Below are positions 1-8,136 of a stretch of 64,000 bases of DNA, in pieces. Origin of the DNA: Algoriphagus terrigena DSM 22685 (GTDB taxonomy: Bacteria; Bacteroidota; Bacteroidia; Cytophagales; Cyclobacteriaceae); assembly GCF_000429445.1 (NCBI RefSeq), contig NZ_KE386904.1, forward strand, positions 124,001-188,000. The letters run 5' to 3'. Numbering within the stretch: position 1 is the first letter of the stretch; the number at the start of each line of letters is the position of its first letter. The notes under the pieces were generated by a model that saw nothing but the letters and a program-made list of their open reading frames with translations, ran no database searches and had not been told where the DNA came from. A program made the translations under genes and the position numbers.

Positions 1-450
1 GTCTTTCATGTAGGTTTGCACTTTTTCGTACACATCATTCATCAACTTCGCCTCATCAGCTGACAACTCTTGCATCAGATTGTTTCGATAGGTCATCAGG
101 TTTTGCTCTTTCTGTACCAATTCATCCTGCTTAGCTCTCGCTTGGTTTGGAGTCATATTACCGCCAGTCTGCTGGAAAGTCGCCACTTCCTGCTCAAATC
201 CTTTTGCTCTGGACTGAAGATCCGAGTCAAATCTTTTTCCTTTTGAGGTGATTTCCTCAGACATCTTTTTGAAGTAATCATACTTGTTGATCACAGAGTC
301 TGTATATACGAAAGCCACTTTCATATCACCTGCAGCGACTCCTTCGCCAGTTGACGCGGTTTCAGCAGTAGAAGCGGTTTTTTGGTCACATGAATAGAAA
401 AGCACTGATGCCAGTGCCAGTACTCCGAAGAATTTCAATCCTTTTTTCAC
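1..450 (-). CDS. OmpH/Skp-family lipoprotein, C-terminus cut off by window edge
   Basis: Reads on the minus strand from a GTG at 448-450, the only start available because no ATG lies in frame. 150 codons are present and the frame runs off base 1. The first 21 residues form a lipoprotein signal ending in LFYSC (Cys at 21), followed by a Ser/Thr/Ala-rich linker. A KVAFVYTDSVINKY segment then resembles the opening strand of OmpH/Skp periplasmic chaperones. The rest is Lys/Glu/Gln-rich with coiled-coil character (EQEVATFQQ, QKEQNLMTYRNNLMQEL), as expected for the Skp tentacle helices. Known Skp proteins hold unfolded outer-membrane proteins in the periplasm; the lipid anchor would tether this one to a membrane. 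The family call is by inspection, not search. Confidence 0.75.
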   Translation of the reverse strand, partial: MKKGLKFFGVLALASVLFYSCDQKTASTAETASTGEGVAAGDMKVAFVYTDSVINKYDYFKKMSEEITSKGKRFDSDLQSRAKGFEQEVATFQQTGGNMTPNQARAKQDELVQKEQNLMTYRNNLMQELSADEAKLMNDVYEKVQTYMKD

Positions 451-546
451 TTTAAATACGTTATGGTTGACAGGCCGCAAATATATAGAAAGTATTGATT
501 CTGCAAGAATGGAGGGGAAATCTGTCTGTTAATTTCAGTTAAGCCT

Positions 547-1449
547 CTAAAAATAAAGCGATTGCGCCAGCCGAAAGACATGCGCGTGCCCCTCGATAAT
601 ATCCTTGATCCGCTTGGAGTACCCGCCTCCCATGCAGCACATCACCGGAATCCGGTTGTTTTTTGCCAAGGTAAGCACGGTTTCGTCTCTTTCTTTCAAT
701 CCGTTTTGGCTAAGCTGTAGGCGGCCCAGTTGGTCTGAAGCCAAGACGTCCACACCACATTGGTAGATCAAGAAATCCGGCTCAAACACCTCCAATATTT
801 TAGGCAAATTCGCCGTTAAGGCACACAGATATTCCCGGTCGCCAGTTCCGTCCGAAAGTCCGATGTCCAGGTGCGATTTCTCCTTTCGGTGGGGAAAATT
901 CTTCTCCCCATGCATGCTGAAGGTGAATACGTCGGTTCGCCCCCGGAAGATCTCTGCCGTCCCATTGCCCTGATGGACGTCCATATCCACGACCAATACC
1001 CGTCTCACCAGCTGATTTTCCAAAAGATAGTTTGCGGTGATCGCGATGTCATTGAGCAGACAGAAGCCTTCTCCCCGATCAGAAAATGCGTGGTGCGTAC
1101 CTCCCGCAATGTTCATTCCGACGCCGTCTTGAAGCGCGTAGACCGCAGCTCTGACCGAGCCATTTGCGATCACTTTTTCCCGATGGACCAATTCCGCGGT
1201 GAGTGGAAAGCCGATTGCCCGAATCTCTGCCCGCGATAGCTCCAGACGCTCCAGTCTATCGAGATAATCCCGATGGTGGGTGTTGAGCAACCATCGTTCA
1301 TCGATAGATCCTGGCGTGAAAAAATTCCCTTCCGTTAGCGTCCCTTCATAGAGAAGCTGCTCAGGTAGTAGGCTATATTTTTCCATTGGAAACCGATGTC
1401 CCTCCGGCAAAGGATGGGCGTAAACGTTTGACCAAGCTACTTTAAGCAT
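547..1449 (-). CDS. Histone deacetylase superfamily (AcuC/HDAC-like) zinc amidohydrolase
   Basis: 300 residues, a normal length for bacterial HDAC-like deacetylases. The start MLKVAWSNVYAHPLPEGHRF matches how the family begins. Visible active-site elements are the tandem His pair in GGTHHAF (H119-H120), the zinc ligands D157 and H159 in VDMDVHQGNGT, and the third ligand region CGVDVLASDQLGRL near residue 248. The enzyme should remove acyl groups from lysine or from small amides such as acetylpolyamines in the cytoplasm; the substrate cannot be read from sequence. The start codon lies directly behind a hairpin and T-run that ends the upstream gene (1450-1478), so how it is transcribed is unclear. 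It is followed downstream by the OmpH-like lipoprotein gene on the same strand. Confidence 0.88.
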   Translation of the reverse strand: MLKVAWSNVYAHPLPEGHRFPMEKYSLLPEQLLYEGTLTEGNFFTPGSIDERWLLNTHHRDYLDRLERLELSRAEIRAIGFPLTAELVHREKVIANGSVRAAVYALQDGVGMNIAGGTHHAFSDRGEGFCLLNDIAITANYLLENQLVRRVLVVDMDVHQGNGTAEIFRGRTDVFTFSMHGEKNFPHRKEKSHLDIGLSDGTGDREYLCALTANLPKILEVFEPDFLIYQCGVDVLASDQLGRLQLSQNGLKERDETVLTLAKNNRIPVMCCMGGGYSKRIKDIIEGHAHVFRLAQSLYF

Positions 1450-1478
1450 AAAAAATGCACCGGTTGCTCACCAGTGCA
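1450..1478 (-). terminator. Hairpin plus T-run between the 1547 gene and the deacetylase gene
   Basis: On the minus strand TGCAC and GTGCA arms (plus GGT/ACC inside) enclose a short loop, followed by six T. It sits downstream of the acidic protein gene and directly abuts the deacetylase ATG at 1447-1449. Confidence 0.6.
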
Positions 1479-1546
1479 GAGTTTGTTTTGTATAATATAT
1501 TGCGCTTAAGATAGAATCGCAAAGCGATACATAAGGATGAGTAATT

Positions 1547-2104
1547 TCAAATCTCGTCTTCTTCCGTCTGAAATGCATACAGTGTATCGTCCAGTACCAG
1601 CGTGTCGTCATTGAACTCCTGAACAAACTTGGTAACGGTCTTCTCCGAAATCTCTTCCACATTGAGCGCAGCATCCAACCCCACTCCATAGTCATGGTTG
1701 GTATCGATGTCGACAAATTCCTGAACCTTCACCGTCTCCTCTTCCTCCATCTCCATGATGATCTCGGTGATAAACCAGCCGACCTCTTCCTCTTCGCTGC
1801 TCAAGGGCTTCATATTCCCATTTTCATCCTCCTCATAGTTGATTCCTTTGAAATTGGGGAATTTTTTGGCAGCCTCGTGTTCGGCGATTTCGTACACTTC
1901 GCTGGCGTGGTGAAGCCGAAGGGTGTAGAGCGCGGCATCGTAGATTACCTCTTTGCCTTCAAACATTCCAACAAAGTAAAAATTGACAAATTCGTCAGAA
2001 TTTTCGTCGTCAGGGATAACCTTAAAATTCTTTCCAGACTTCTTAAGTTCGGCTTTTAAGTTATCTACGTTTTGCGGATCAAATCCGGGATTAGAAAAAG
2101 TCAT
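1547..2104 (-). CDS. Acidic conserved hypothetical protein
   Basis: 185 residues, no signal peptide or membrane segment. It is strikingly acidic, with runs such as SSEEEEVGW and MEMEEEETVKV, and ends in TEEDEI. The N-terminal half alternates hydrophobic and charged residues (EFVNFYFVGMFEGKEVIYDAALYTLRLHHASEVYEIAE split over 70-105) in a way that suggests a small mixed alpha/beta fold. I do not recognise a domain or catalytic motif. It is the first gene of its strand here, divergent from the AlbA_2 gene at 2202 with 97 bases between them, and followed by a terminator hairpin. The even amino-acid composition over the full length and the clean start and stop support a real gene. Function unknown. 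Confidence 0.7.
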   Translation of the reverse strand: MTFSNPGFDPQNVDNLKAELKKSGKNFKVIPDDENSDEFVNFYFVGMFEGKEVIYDAALYTLRLHHASEVYEIAEHEAAKKFPNFKGINYEEDENGNMKPLSSEEEEVGWFITEIIMEMEEEETVKVQEFVDIDTNHDYGVGLDAALNVEEISEKTVTKFVQEFNDDTLVLDDTLYAFQTEEDEI

Positions 2105-2201
2105 AATTCAATAACTTAGGTGGTAGTATAGAGGTGATTTGAAGAGTAACGGGCAAGGCCAAATCACAGTTCACAAATAGATAAGAAAGTAAAGGAATAA
2201 A

Positions 2202-2636
2202 ATGAAATCAGCAAAATTTGAAGAACAATTTGTAAAAAACCTAATTAAGCAAAAAGAAGGCAATAAGTTAGATTTCAAACAGAAAATAACTTCAAAGGAA
2301 AAAATCTCCAAAACATTGGCTGGAATGGCCAATTCGGACGGTGGTTTTATTTTGATCGGCATTTCTGACGACAAAAGAATCATAGGAGTCGACCCAGAGG
2401 AAGAACGCTACATGATCGAGGCCGCCAACGAGGAATTTTGCATCCCCAAAGTCTCTCTCGCGATCAATGAAATTAAGGTTTTTGACGAAAAAATGTCCGA
2501 CCTGACCGAAGAAAACGAAAAATCGCTGCTGTTGGTCGAGGTCAAAAAAACGCAGGGCCCGGAGATCTTCTGCAAAGGCAAAAACGGGGAACTGAAATCC
2601 TATAGACGCGTCAACGACCAGACGCTATCGACTTGA
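2202..2636 (+). CDS. Small AlbA_2 (Schlafen-type) putative nucleic-acid-binding domain protein
   Basis: 144 residues. The segment LDFKQKITSKEKISKTLAGMANSDGGFILIGISDD is the hallmark of the AlbA_2 / Schlafen domain (E/D-FK, then the helix ending in A-x-ANsxGG, then the ILIGI strand). The remainder (VDPEEERYMIEAANEEFCIPKV, LLLVEVKKTQGPEIF) fits the second half of the same domain. Unlike typical AlbA_2 proteins of 400 or more residues, there is no C-terminal winged-helix or ATPase part, so this is a stand-alone domain. Family members are proposed to bind nucleic acid; a precise role is not known. The 3-prime end overlaps the convergent membrane protein gene by 12 bases, leaving no room for a terminator. 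Confidence 0.8.
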   Translation: MKSAKFEEQFVKNLIKQKEGNKLDFKQKITSKEKISKTLAGMANSDGGFILIGISDDKRIIGVDPEEERYMIEAANEEFCIPKVSLAINEIKVFDEKMSDLTEENEKSLLLVEVKKTQGPEIFCKGKNGELKSYRRVNDQTLST

Positions 2637-2990
2637 ATCGAGACTGTTTCCAAATACTCCGTTGATCAAACTCACCACCAACGAAAAACCCAAAGCCCAC
2701 CAGAAACTTTCCACGACAAATCCAGGGATAAAATGCTCCGCAATCAAGATGACGCAGGCGTTGATCACCAATAAAAACAGCCCGAATGTGATTAGCGTAA
2801 TCGGGAAAGTGAGAAGAATCATGATCGGCTTCAGCGTGAAATTGATCAAAATAATCACCGCTGCCAGAATAAAACCAGTCGTCCACGTGTCAATGCTGAC
2901 ACCCTTCATCAGATAATCAGCGATCAACACCGAGATTCCGCCCAGAATGATTTTGGTTAAAACCGAGCTTCCTTTGCTTTTTGCATCCAT
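2625..2990 (-). CDS. Phage-holin-family (DUF/PF04020-like) four-helix membrane protein
   Basis: I place the start at the ATG giving MDAKSKGSSVLTK (121 residues); a nine-residue upstream extension is possible but adds nothing family-like. Four hydrophobic segments are visible, approximately residues 10-28, 35-55, 58-80 and 88-112, separated by short loops, in the pattern of the small 4-TM family often annotated phage holin family protein. Such proteins are widespread chromosomal membrane proteins and not evidence of a prophage; no phage genes lie nearby. Function is unknown. It ends inside the 3-prime end of the AlbA_2 gene. Confidence 0.75.
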   Translation of the reverse strand: MDAKSKGSSVLTKIILGGISVLIADYLMKGVSIDTWTTGFILAAVIILINFTLKPIMILLTFPITLITFGLFLLVINACVILIAEHFIPGFVVESFWWALGFSLVVSLINGVFGNSLDSSR

Positions 2991-3101
2991 AGTGTCTAAA
3001 GTTAAGAATGTGATCAAAACAACGCTCCAAACCTGACATTAATCATCGCCTTATTTGGCGCGATTTTTCCAACGGTAAATGGAATCAATCTAATCTAGCA
3101 G

Positions 3102-3109
3102 TATATTTG
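3102..3109 (+). promoter_or_regulatory. -7 promoter element upstream of desaturase gene
   Basis: TATATTTG matches the Bacteroidota TAnnTTTG -7 element exactly. It lies 25 bases before the GTG start, so the leader would be about 15-20 nt. No convincing -33 TTG was seen at the expected distance. Confidence 0.5.
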
Positions 3110-3134
3110 CACACGCACTGTAAAAGTTACCTGA

Positions 3135-3884
3135 GTGATCATCCTTATCTTCTTCCTGCTTCACTGGTATTTCTCCCTGTTTTGCCAGAGTTTCTTCCTC
3201 CACCGATACGCCGCCCATCAGATGTTTGTGATGAGCAAGTATTGGGAAAAGTTCTTCTATTTTTTCACCTGGATGTGGCAGGGCAGCTCCTATCTCTCTC
3301 CGAGAGCGTATGCGATTCTTCACAGGATGCATCACGCCTACTCCGACACACCAAAGGATCCGCATAGTCCACATCACACCGAGAACCTTTTCACGATGAT
3401 GTGGAAGACCAAAAACATCTACAACGACTACTTTAGCTTTAAACTAAAGCCAGAGGAGCGATTTTCTAAAGATATACCCAGTTGGAATCGGTTTGACAAG
3501 TTTGCTGATAACATGGCCATCCGGGTCGGTTGGATCATGGTATACGTGTTGATCTACGTGCTTTGCATCTCTGTCTTCGAGCTGCCGGGAACCCACTGGT
3601 GGATGTACTTCCTGCTACCCATCCACTTCTTGATGGGGCCCGTGCATGGGGCGATCGTCAACTGGAGCGGACACAAGTACGGCTACGCCAATTTTGACAA
3701 CAACGATCAGTCTAAAAACTCCCTCCTACTCGATGTGTTGATGCTGGGCGAATTGTTTCAAAACAATCACCACAAGCTCCCCAACAGACCCAACTTCGCG
3801 GTAAAGTGGTATGAATTTGACCCGACCTACCCGATCGTCAAGCTCCTGCACGCCACTCGAATCATCAGATTGCGGACGACGTAG
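3135..3884 (+). CDS. Acyl-CoA/acyl-lipid delta-9-type fatty acid desaturase
   Basis: 249 residues. The three histidine clusters of membrane desaturases are all present: H23-RYAA-H28 (HX4H), H63-RM-HH67 (HX2HH) and QNNHHK near residue 213 (HX2HH type). Hydrophobic stretches occur at the N-terminus and around residues 130-160. The enzyme should introduce a cis double bond into saturated acyl chains using a di-iron centre, adjusting membrane fluidity. GTG at 3135 is taken as the start because an in-frame TGA immediately precedes it and the next ATG lies beyond the first histidine box. A promoter element is close upstream and a strong terminator follows. Confidence 0.88.
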   Translation: MIILIFFLLHWYFSLFCQSFFLHRYAAHQMFVMSKYWEKFFYFFTWMWQGSSYLSPRAYAILHRMHHAYSDTPKDPHSPHHTENLFTMMWKTKNIYNDYFSFKLKPEERFSKDIPSWNRFDKFADNMAIRVGWIMVYVLIYVLCISVFELPGTHWWMYFLLPIHFLMGPVHGAIVNWSGHKYGYANFDNNDQSKNSLLLDVLMLGELFQNNHHKLPNRPNFAVKWYEFDPTYPIVKLLHATRIIRLRTT

Positions 3885-3900
3885 ATTCCGCTCGAGAAAA

Positions 3901-3930
3901 AAAAAGCCGCCGAAAGCGGCTTTTTTTTTG
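3901..3930 (+). terminator. Rho-independent terminator of desaturase gene
   Basis: AAAAAGCCGC and GCGGCTTTTT arms around a five-base loop, followed by nine T. Confidence 0.85.
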
Positions 3931-4124
3931 TCTTATCAAATAGGCAATCAGGTTCGTTTACAGCCTTTTGAGAGAATATTTCGGTTGCCTCTCTCTGACC
4001 TCGATCCATGTGATTTTTGTATCAAAAGAGATTACGGCTATGCAAAACGCGAAAAACCAGTCTCAAACTTCGCCTTTGGTACGCTTAAAAATCCCTTTTA
4101 TGGAAAAAGTTCTTTTTAAAAAAT
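3931..4124. other. Intergenic stretch with no recognised gene
   Basis: Between the desaturase terminator and the BlaI operator. It becomes very A/T-rich towards the 3-prime end. I saw no coding sequence, RNA gene or repeat in it. Confidence 0.5.
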
Positions 4125-4138
4125 TTGACAAATGTCAA
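4125..4138. promoter_or_regulatory. Probable BlaI/MecI-type operator upstream of blaI-like gene
   Basis: TTGACAAATGTCAA is a dyad of two 6-base arms around AA. Its core GACAAATGTC fits the KACAnnTGTM box known for the CopY/BlaI/MecI repressor family. It lies 127 bases before the start codon of the BlaI-like gene in a very A/T-rich leader. TTGACA could also serve as a -33-like element, so operator and promoter may overlap. Autoregulation is an inference. Confidence 0.6.
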
Positions 4139-4264
4139 TTTATATAGTTTATTATCAGGCTATTACTCCAACCTACCAACTAAACACTATAAATATTTTA
4201 TTAAACCCTTTGGAATTAAGAAACTAAACCAATAATTTTCTATTGATTTAAAACTTAACACCTT

Positions 4265-4594
4265 ATGAAACCATTAACAAGAGCGGAAGAGGAGATCATG
4301 CAGATCCTCTGGGATATCGAACGAGGCTTCGTGAAAGACATCCTAGCACCAATGACGGAGCCAAAACCTGCCTACAACACTGTATCGACGATTGTCAGAA
4401 TCCTCGAGAGAAAAGGATTTGTTAGCCACAAATCTTACGGTAAAAGCCACGAGTATTTCCCGATTGTCTCTAAAGATGAATACAGAACGTTCATCATCAA
4501 GAGAATGCTGGAAGGGTACTTCGACAGTTCATTTGCCAAGTTGTCTCAGTTTTTCAAAAACGACGAGTCACTGAACACCAAGCAATTTCAGTAA
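4265..4594 (+). CDS. BlaI/MecI/CopY-family winged-helix transcriptional repressor, without a sensor partner
   Basis: 109 residues, slightly shorter than typical BlaI (about 120-130). The N-terminal winged helix is clear: LTRAEEEIMQILWDIERG, then KPAYNTVSTIVRILERKGFV as recognition helix and wing, then HKSYGKSHEYFPIVSKDEY. The C-terminal half (residues 75-100) provides the dimerisation helices, with RMLEGYFDSSFAKLSQFF resembling family members. These repressors bind TACA/GACA dyads and are usually released by a BlaR1-type membrane protease encoded next door. No such M56 gene is adjacent, so the signal and targets are unknown. A candidate operator lies upstream (4125-4138). The gene stands alone, closed by a bidirectional terminator shared with the tricorn-like protease gene. 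Confidence 0.88.
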   Translation: MKPLTRAEEEIMQILWDIERGFVKDILAPMTEPKPAYNTVSTIVRILERKGFVSHKSYGKSHEYFPIVSKDEYRTFIIKRMLEGYFDSSFAKLSQFFKNDESLNTKQFQ

Positions 4595-4612
4595 AAACTG
4601 AAGCTTAACACT

Positions 4613-4647
4613 CAAAAAAACCCGATCGGATTGATCGGGTTTTTTTC
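4613..4647. terminator. Bidirectional terminator between blaI-like and tricorn-like genes
   Basis: CCCGATC and GATCGGG arms with a five-base loop, preceded by seven A and followed by seven T, so it can act in both directions for the two convergent genes. Confidence 0.85.
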
Positions 4648-4659
4648 GTTTTGTAGCTT

Positions 4660-7600
4660 TTACTTGACGTCCTTGAGGAGTTCCTCGACGGCTTTTTCAA
4701 GCTGCTGATCAATCCCCCGGTCTATTTTTCCTGGCATATTTTTCACCTCAAACTGCGGCTTTGTTTCATTGTTTTCCATCCATTTCCCGGCTTTGTCTTT
4801 CGCAGAAATGGGTACAGCTCCCCAGCGGGTTCCATCCGGCAATCCTTCCCATCCTGCAAAGGAGCAAGTTCCCGGTGTAGGCATCCCTACCGTCTTCCCT
4901 ATCTCCAGATCGGTATAGCCGCAGGCAAAGCAGTGTCCGTCGGAATAATTGGCCTCGTTAAACATCGCCAAGGTCGGCTTCGTCCAGCGAGCGGTCGGCT
5001 CCCCGCCTACTATCTTGTCGGCAGTTGCATAGGTGATAAATGGTTTCCCGGTGAAGAACATCACCAGATCTGCTACCAAGTCTCCACCACCGTTGAATCG
5101 GGTATCGACGACGACGGCTTCCTTGTCGAAGTATTTTCCCATCATATCCTCGTACGCATTGCGATACGGCCCGTCACTCATGCCGGGAATATGGACATAG
5201 CCGAGCTTGCCCCCGCTGAGTTTCTCGACTTCTTCCTGGTTCTTCTTCACCCACCTTTTATAAAGCAGTTGATTTTCAGCGCCCAGTGAAATCGGCTTCA
5301 CGGTATATTGCTTTCGCTGCTGACTGCTCGGATCGAGAACCTCAATTGCCGTGAATTTGTCCGCTTTTCTGTTGAGCAGTTTGGCAAAGTCCGTCGTGGC
5401 GCTTACGAGTTCACCGTCGATGCGCTCTATGATCATCCCCGGTGCAATCGTAATGTCGCTCTTGTCCAAGGGTCCGCCTTTGACCACTTCTGTCACTTTG
5501 ATCCCGTCACCGGCGAAAGAATAGTCCCAGAAGATCCCCAGCGCACCCGTGGCGTCAGCCATCGGAACGCTGCGGCTGAATCTCGCACCGGCATGAGACA
5601 CGTTCAGCTCGCCGATCATCTCAGAGAGCATCTCGGCAAACTCGTAACTGTTGCCGATATGAGGCAAATACTTCTGATACTCCGGCTTGATAGCATTCCA
5701 GTCGATGCCATGCATGTCCGGTGTATAAAAGATCCCCTTGGTTCTTAGCCACACGTGTTCAAAGAGATGAGCCGTTTCGGCATTCCTGTCAAACGTCATC
5801 TCTCCCGATATCTTAATGCCTTCCTTCTTCATGGTTTCCGGATTGATCTTGGAGATACTGCCATCGGAAAGCAAAAAGAGATTTTTCTGGTCCTTGTCCC
5901 AGAGCAGGCGACCCGAATTAGCGTCCAGTGCAATTTCCTGCTTGGTATCTTTGGTTCTCAGATTGGTGCTCCAGAGGTTCATGCCTTTTTCGAAGCGGGC
6001 CAGGTAAAAGAGCTTTTCCCCGTCTTTGGAAAGCAGGGCATCGCCCATGTTGGAGGAGTGAATCGTCAATCTCGCTTTTCGCTCCTCAAATCCATCCCAG
6101 TCAAAATCAATCGGCTTCACTTCTTTTTTCTCCGGCTTGTCAGATTTTGATTTTTCGTCTGATTCCGCAGGTTTTTTCGCTTTTTCGATCTCTTTCAAAA
6201 GATCAAATTCATCTTTGTTCAATCTGAATTTGTCCCAGGCAGTTTGGTCGAAAAACATCGTATAAACGTCATCCTCCATCCTTCCGCTGGTCGCATAGCT
6301 TCTGAGTCCGTCCCGGTTGGAAAACCAGATCATCTGCTTACCGTCGTTCACCCACTTGGCGTTGTCATCGGAATAGCCACTCTGAGTCAGCATTCGTATC
6401 TTTTCTTTGCCAGTGGCATCCAGCAGCACCACTTCTGAATTAGTCATCGTCGGTCGGTAGCTCGCCAGCAACCACTTGCTGTCCGGGCTCCAGGTGAAAT
6501 ACTGATCTCCATCACTCATGTGGAACAGCAGATCAGAGCCCATCAACGTCACAGAAGTTTTCGCATCGATATCCAAGACTTTCAGATTTCGGCGGTCTTC
6601 GATGTATGCCAGCTTTTTTCCGTCAGGGGAAAATTTTGGCAGATAAGCATCGGCCCCCGCGCTGACCAGTGTTTCTTCCTTGAGCAAGGTGGACGCAAAG
6701 AAAAACGGCTCGTCAGCACGAACCTTCAACGTTTTATAGATCTGCCATTTACCGTCCCGCTCCGAGGAATACACGACCGACTTGCCATCGGGAGCGAAGG
6801 CTACAAAACGCTCCTGCTCGGGCGTATTCGTGATCCGCTTCGTCAATGAACCATCGACCGAAGTCACGAAAACCTCTCCTCTAGCGATGAAAGCAATCTC
6901 CTTTCCGTCCGGAGAGATGTCCATTTCCCTTACGCCCCCATTGATTGCGATGTAGTTGTCCGGATTGGAAATCGACTGGGTAGCGATGGAAACTTCCAGT
7001 TTTTTAGGCTGCTCGCCTTTTTTCAAAGAATAAAGCTCGCCGTCGTAGCTGAAGCTCATCAGGCCATTGTCGGCTATGGAAAGAAAGCGAACCGGAAAAC
7101 CGGTAAAGCTGGTCAAGGCTTGAGGACTGGCTGGATTGGCTGTCGGCATGCTGTACACATTAAAGCTGCCGCTTGCCTCACTCAGGTAATAGATCTCAGA
7201 TTCATCCGGCGAAAAGACTGGATTTCGATCCTCCCCATAGAATTTGGTAAGCATAGCGTGCTCATTTTTCGCAGCGTCATAGATCCAAATGTCCCGGGCG
7301 ATTGCCGATTGATGATGTTTTCGCCATTCGTTTTCACCACCCTTTTTATCATGATAGATCATCTTGGAGCCATCCTTGCTGCTCTGCACATACTCCGCCG
7401 GGATCGTCCAAATCTGGTCGATCCGACCGCCGCCTTTCGCTACCTGATAGAGCTCCGGCTGTGAGCCTGTAGGATATTGGCGATGCTCGGCCACGTCCAT
7501 TCGGGCTGCGCCAAAGATCACCTTCTGATCATCTGAACTGAAGTCAAAGGGCATTTCGTCCGAAGAATGATAGGTAAGTCGGGTCGCCTCTCCCCCGGCT

Positions 7601-7893
7601 GCTGCCATGACAAACACGTCAAAATTGCCATAGCGATCTGAGGCAAAAGCGATTTGCTTGCCATCTGCGCTCCAGATGGGCTTGAAGTCATGCGCTTCGT
7701 GAAAAGTCAGTTGACTGGCCTTCCCTCCCGTGCTGGAGACCAGGTAGAGATCACCTTTGTAAGTAAAAGCAATTTGACTTCCGTCGGGAGAAATGGCCGG
7801 ATAGCGCAGCCAGCTCGGGGTAGTTTGTGCGAAAGCCTGCGTTCCAAAAAGAAGGCAAAATCCCAGCGCAATACCTGTAACCTGTTTTTTCAT
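4660..7893 (-). CDS. Secreted tricorn-like protease: beta-propeller repeats, PDZ, S41 peptidase
   Basis: 1077 residues with signal peptide MKKQVTGIALGFCLLFGTQAFAQ. From about residue 30 to 700 the sequence repeats PD40/TolB-type propeller blades (SPDGSQIAFTYKGDLYLV, SADGKQIAFASDR, SPDGKEIAFIARGEVFV), the two-propeller substrate gate known from tricorn. A Lys/Glu-rich insert lies near residues 560-600. A PDZ-like segment follows (DKSDITIAPGMIIERIDGEL), then the S41 catalytic core. Likely catalytic residues by analogy with tricorn are H767 in NVSHAG and the nucleophile S984 in NYSDGH; FNGGGD marks the S41 core. It should degrade peptides in the periplasm or outside the cell. The start codon directly follows leader copy 7894-7980. 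Confidence 0.88.
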   Translation of the reverse strand: MKKQVTGIALGFCLLFGTQAFAQTTPSWLRYPAISPDGSQIAFTYKGDLYLVSSTGGKASQLTFHEAHDFKPIWSADGKQIAFASDRYGNFDVFVMAAAGGEATRLTYHSSDEMPFDFSSDDQKVIFGAARMDVAEHRQYPTGSQPELYQVAKGGGRIDQIWTIPAEYVQSSKDGSKMIYHDKKGGENEWRKHHQSAIARDIWIYDAAKNEHAMLTKFYGEDRNPVFSPDESEIYYLSEASGSFNVYSMPTANPASPQALTSFTGFPVRFLSIADNGLMSFSYDGELYSLKKGEQPKKLEVSIATQSISNPDNYIAINGGVREMDISPDGKEIAFIARGEVFVTSVDGSLTKRITNTPEQERFVAFAPDGKSVVYSSERDGKWQIYKTLKVRADEPFFFASTLLKEETLVSAGADAYLPKFSPDGKKLAYIEDRRNLKVLDIDAKTSVTLMGSDLLFHMSDGDQYFTWSPDSKWLLASYRPTMTNSEVVLLDATGKEKIRMLTQSGYSDDNAKWVNDGKQMIWFSNRDGLRSYATSGRMEDDVYTMFFDQTAWDKFRLNKDEFDLLKEIEKAKKPAESDEKSKSDKPEKKEVKPIDFDWDGFEERKARLTIHSSNMGDALLSKDGEKLFYLARFEKGMNLWSTNLRTKDTKQEIALDANSGRLLWDKDQKNLFLLSDGSISKINPETMKKEGIKISGEMTFDRNAETAHLFEHVWLRTKGIFYTPDMHGIDWNAIKPEYQKYLPHIGNSYEFAEMLSEMIGELNVSHAGARFSRSVPMADATGALGIFWDYSFAGDGIKVTEVVKGGPLDKSDITIAPGMIIERIDGELVSATTDFAKLLNRKADKFTAIEVLDPSSQQRKQYTVKPISLGAENQLLYKRWVKKNQEEVEKLSGGKLGYVHIPGMSDGPYRNAYEDMMGKYFDKEAVVVDTRFNGGGDLVADLVMFFTGKPFITYATADKIVGGEPTARWTKPTLAMFNEANYSDGHCFACGYTDLEIGKTVGMPTPGTCSFAGWEGLPDGTRWGAVPISAKDKAGKWMENNETKPQFEVKNMPGKIDRGIDQQLEKAVEELLKDVK

Positions 7894-7980
7894 TTGATTT
7901 GCTTTTTAAAAGCCATATGGAATCTCGCTCTACCGATATTCATCCCAGTGGTGCGTCGGCGGCGACACGCCCGATTTCAT
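7894..7980 (-). promoter_or_regulatory. Six-copy 5-prime leader motif, copy 1 (tricorn-like protease gene)
   Basis: On the minus strand it opens with ATGAAATCGGGC, has GGGATGAATAT, then GCGAGATT at 7921-7928, and ends in TTAAAAAGCAAATCAA directly before the ATG. Its first and last boxes could form the longest stem of the family: CCCTATGAAATC opposite GATTCCATATGG, 10 of 12 positions paired. It carries no inserted palindrome, so it may show the ancestral arrangement. An AUG-started reading would stop after 16 codons and does not resemble the other copies as peptide. Confidence 0.7.
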
Positions 7981-8080
7981 AGGGTAGTTGAAGAACGGCC
8001 TGAAAGTAAACAAAAAAAGACATGCGGTTTTCCATGATTTTCGTAACCGGAAATGATTCTATTGGAAAGGCCAAACTAGG

Positions 8081-8112
8081 TTTCGATACTCCACAGCGAT
8101 GGCCTATATTTG
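8081..8112 (+). promoter_or_regulatory. Promoter of tyrS
   Basis: TATATTTG at 8105-8112 is an exact TAnnTTTG -7 element; TTTCG at 8081 sits at -33 spacing of about 20 bases. Because transcription must begin downstream of 8112, the TTG at 8110 cannot be the tyrS start codon. Confidence 0.6.
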
Positions 8113-8136
8113 CGACCTGATAAAATGACCCTTTCA

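Noticed and set aside
2625..2990. Prophage, from the phage-holin-family name
   Set aside because: The family is a common chromosomal membrane protein; no phage genes lie nearby.
4933..6849. Several long plus-strand frames opposite the tricorn-like gene
   Set aside because: They are antisense shadows of a well-supported 1077-residue protein and have no recognisable domains.
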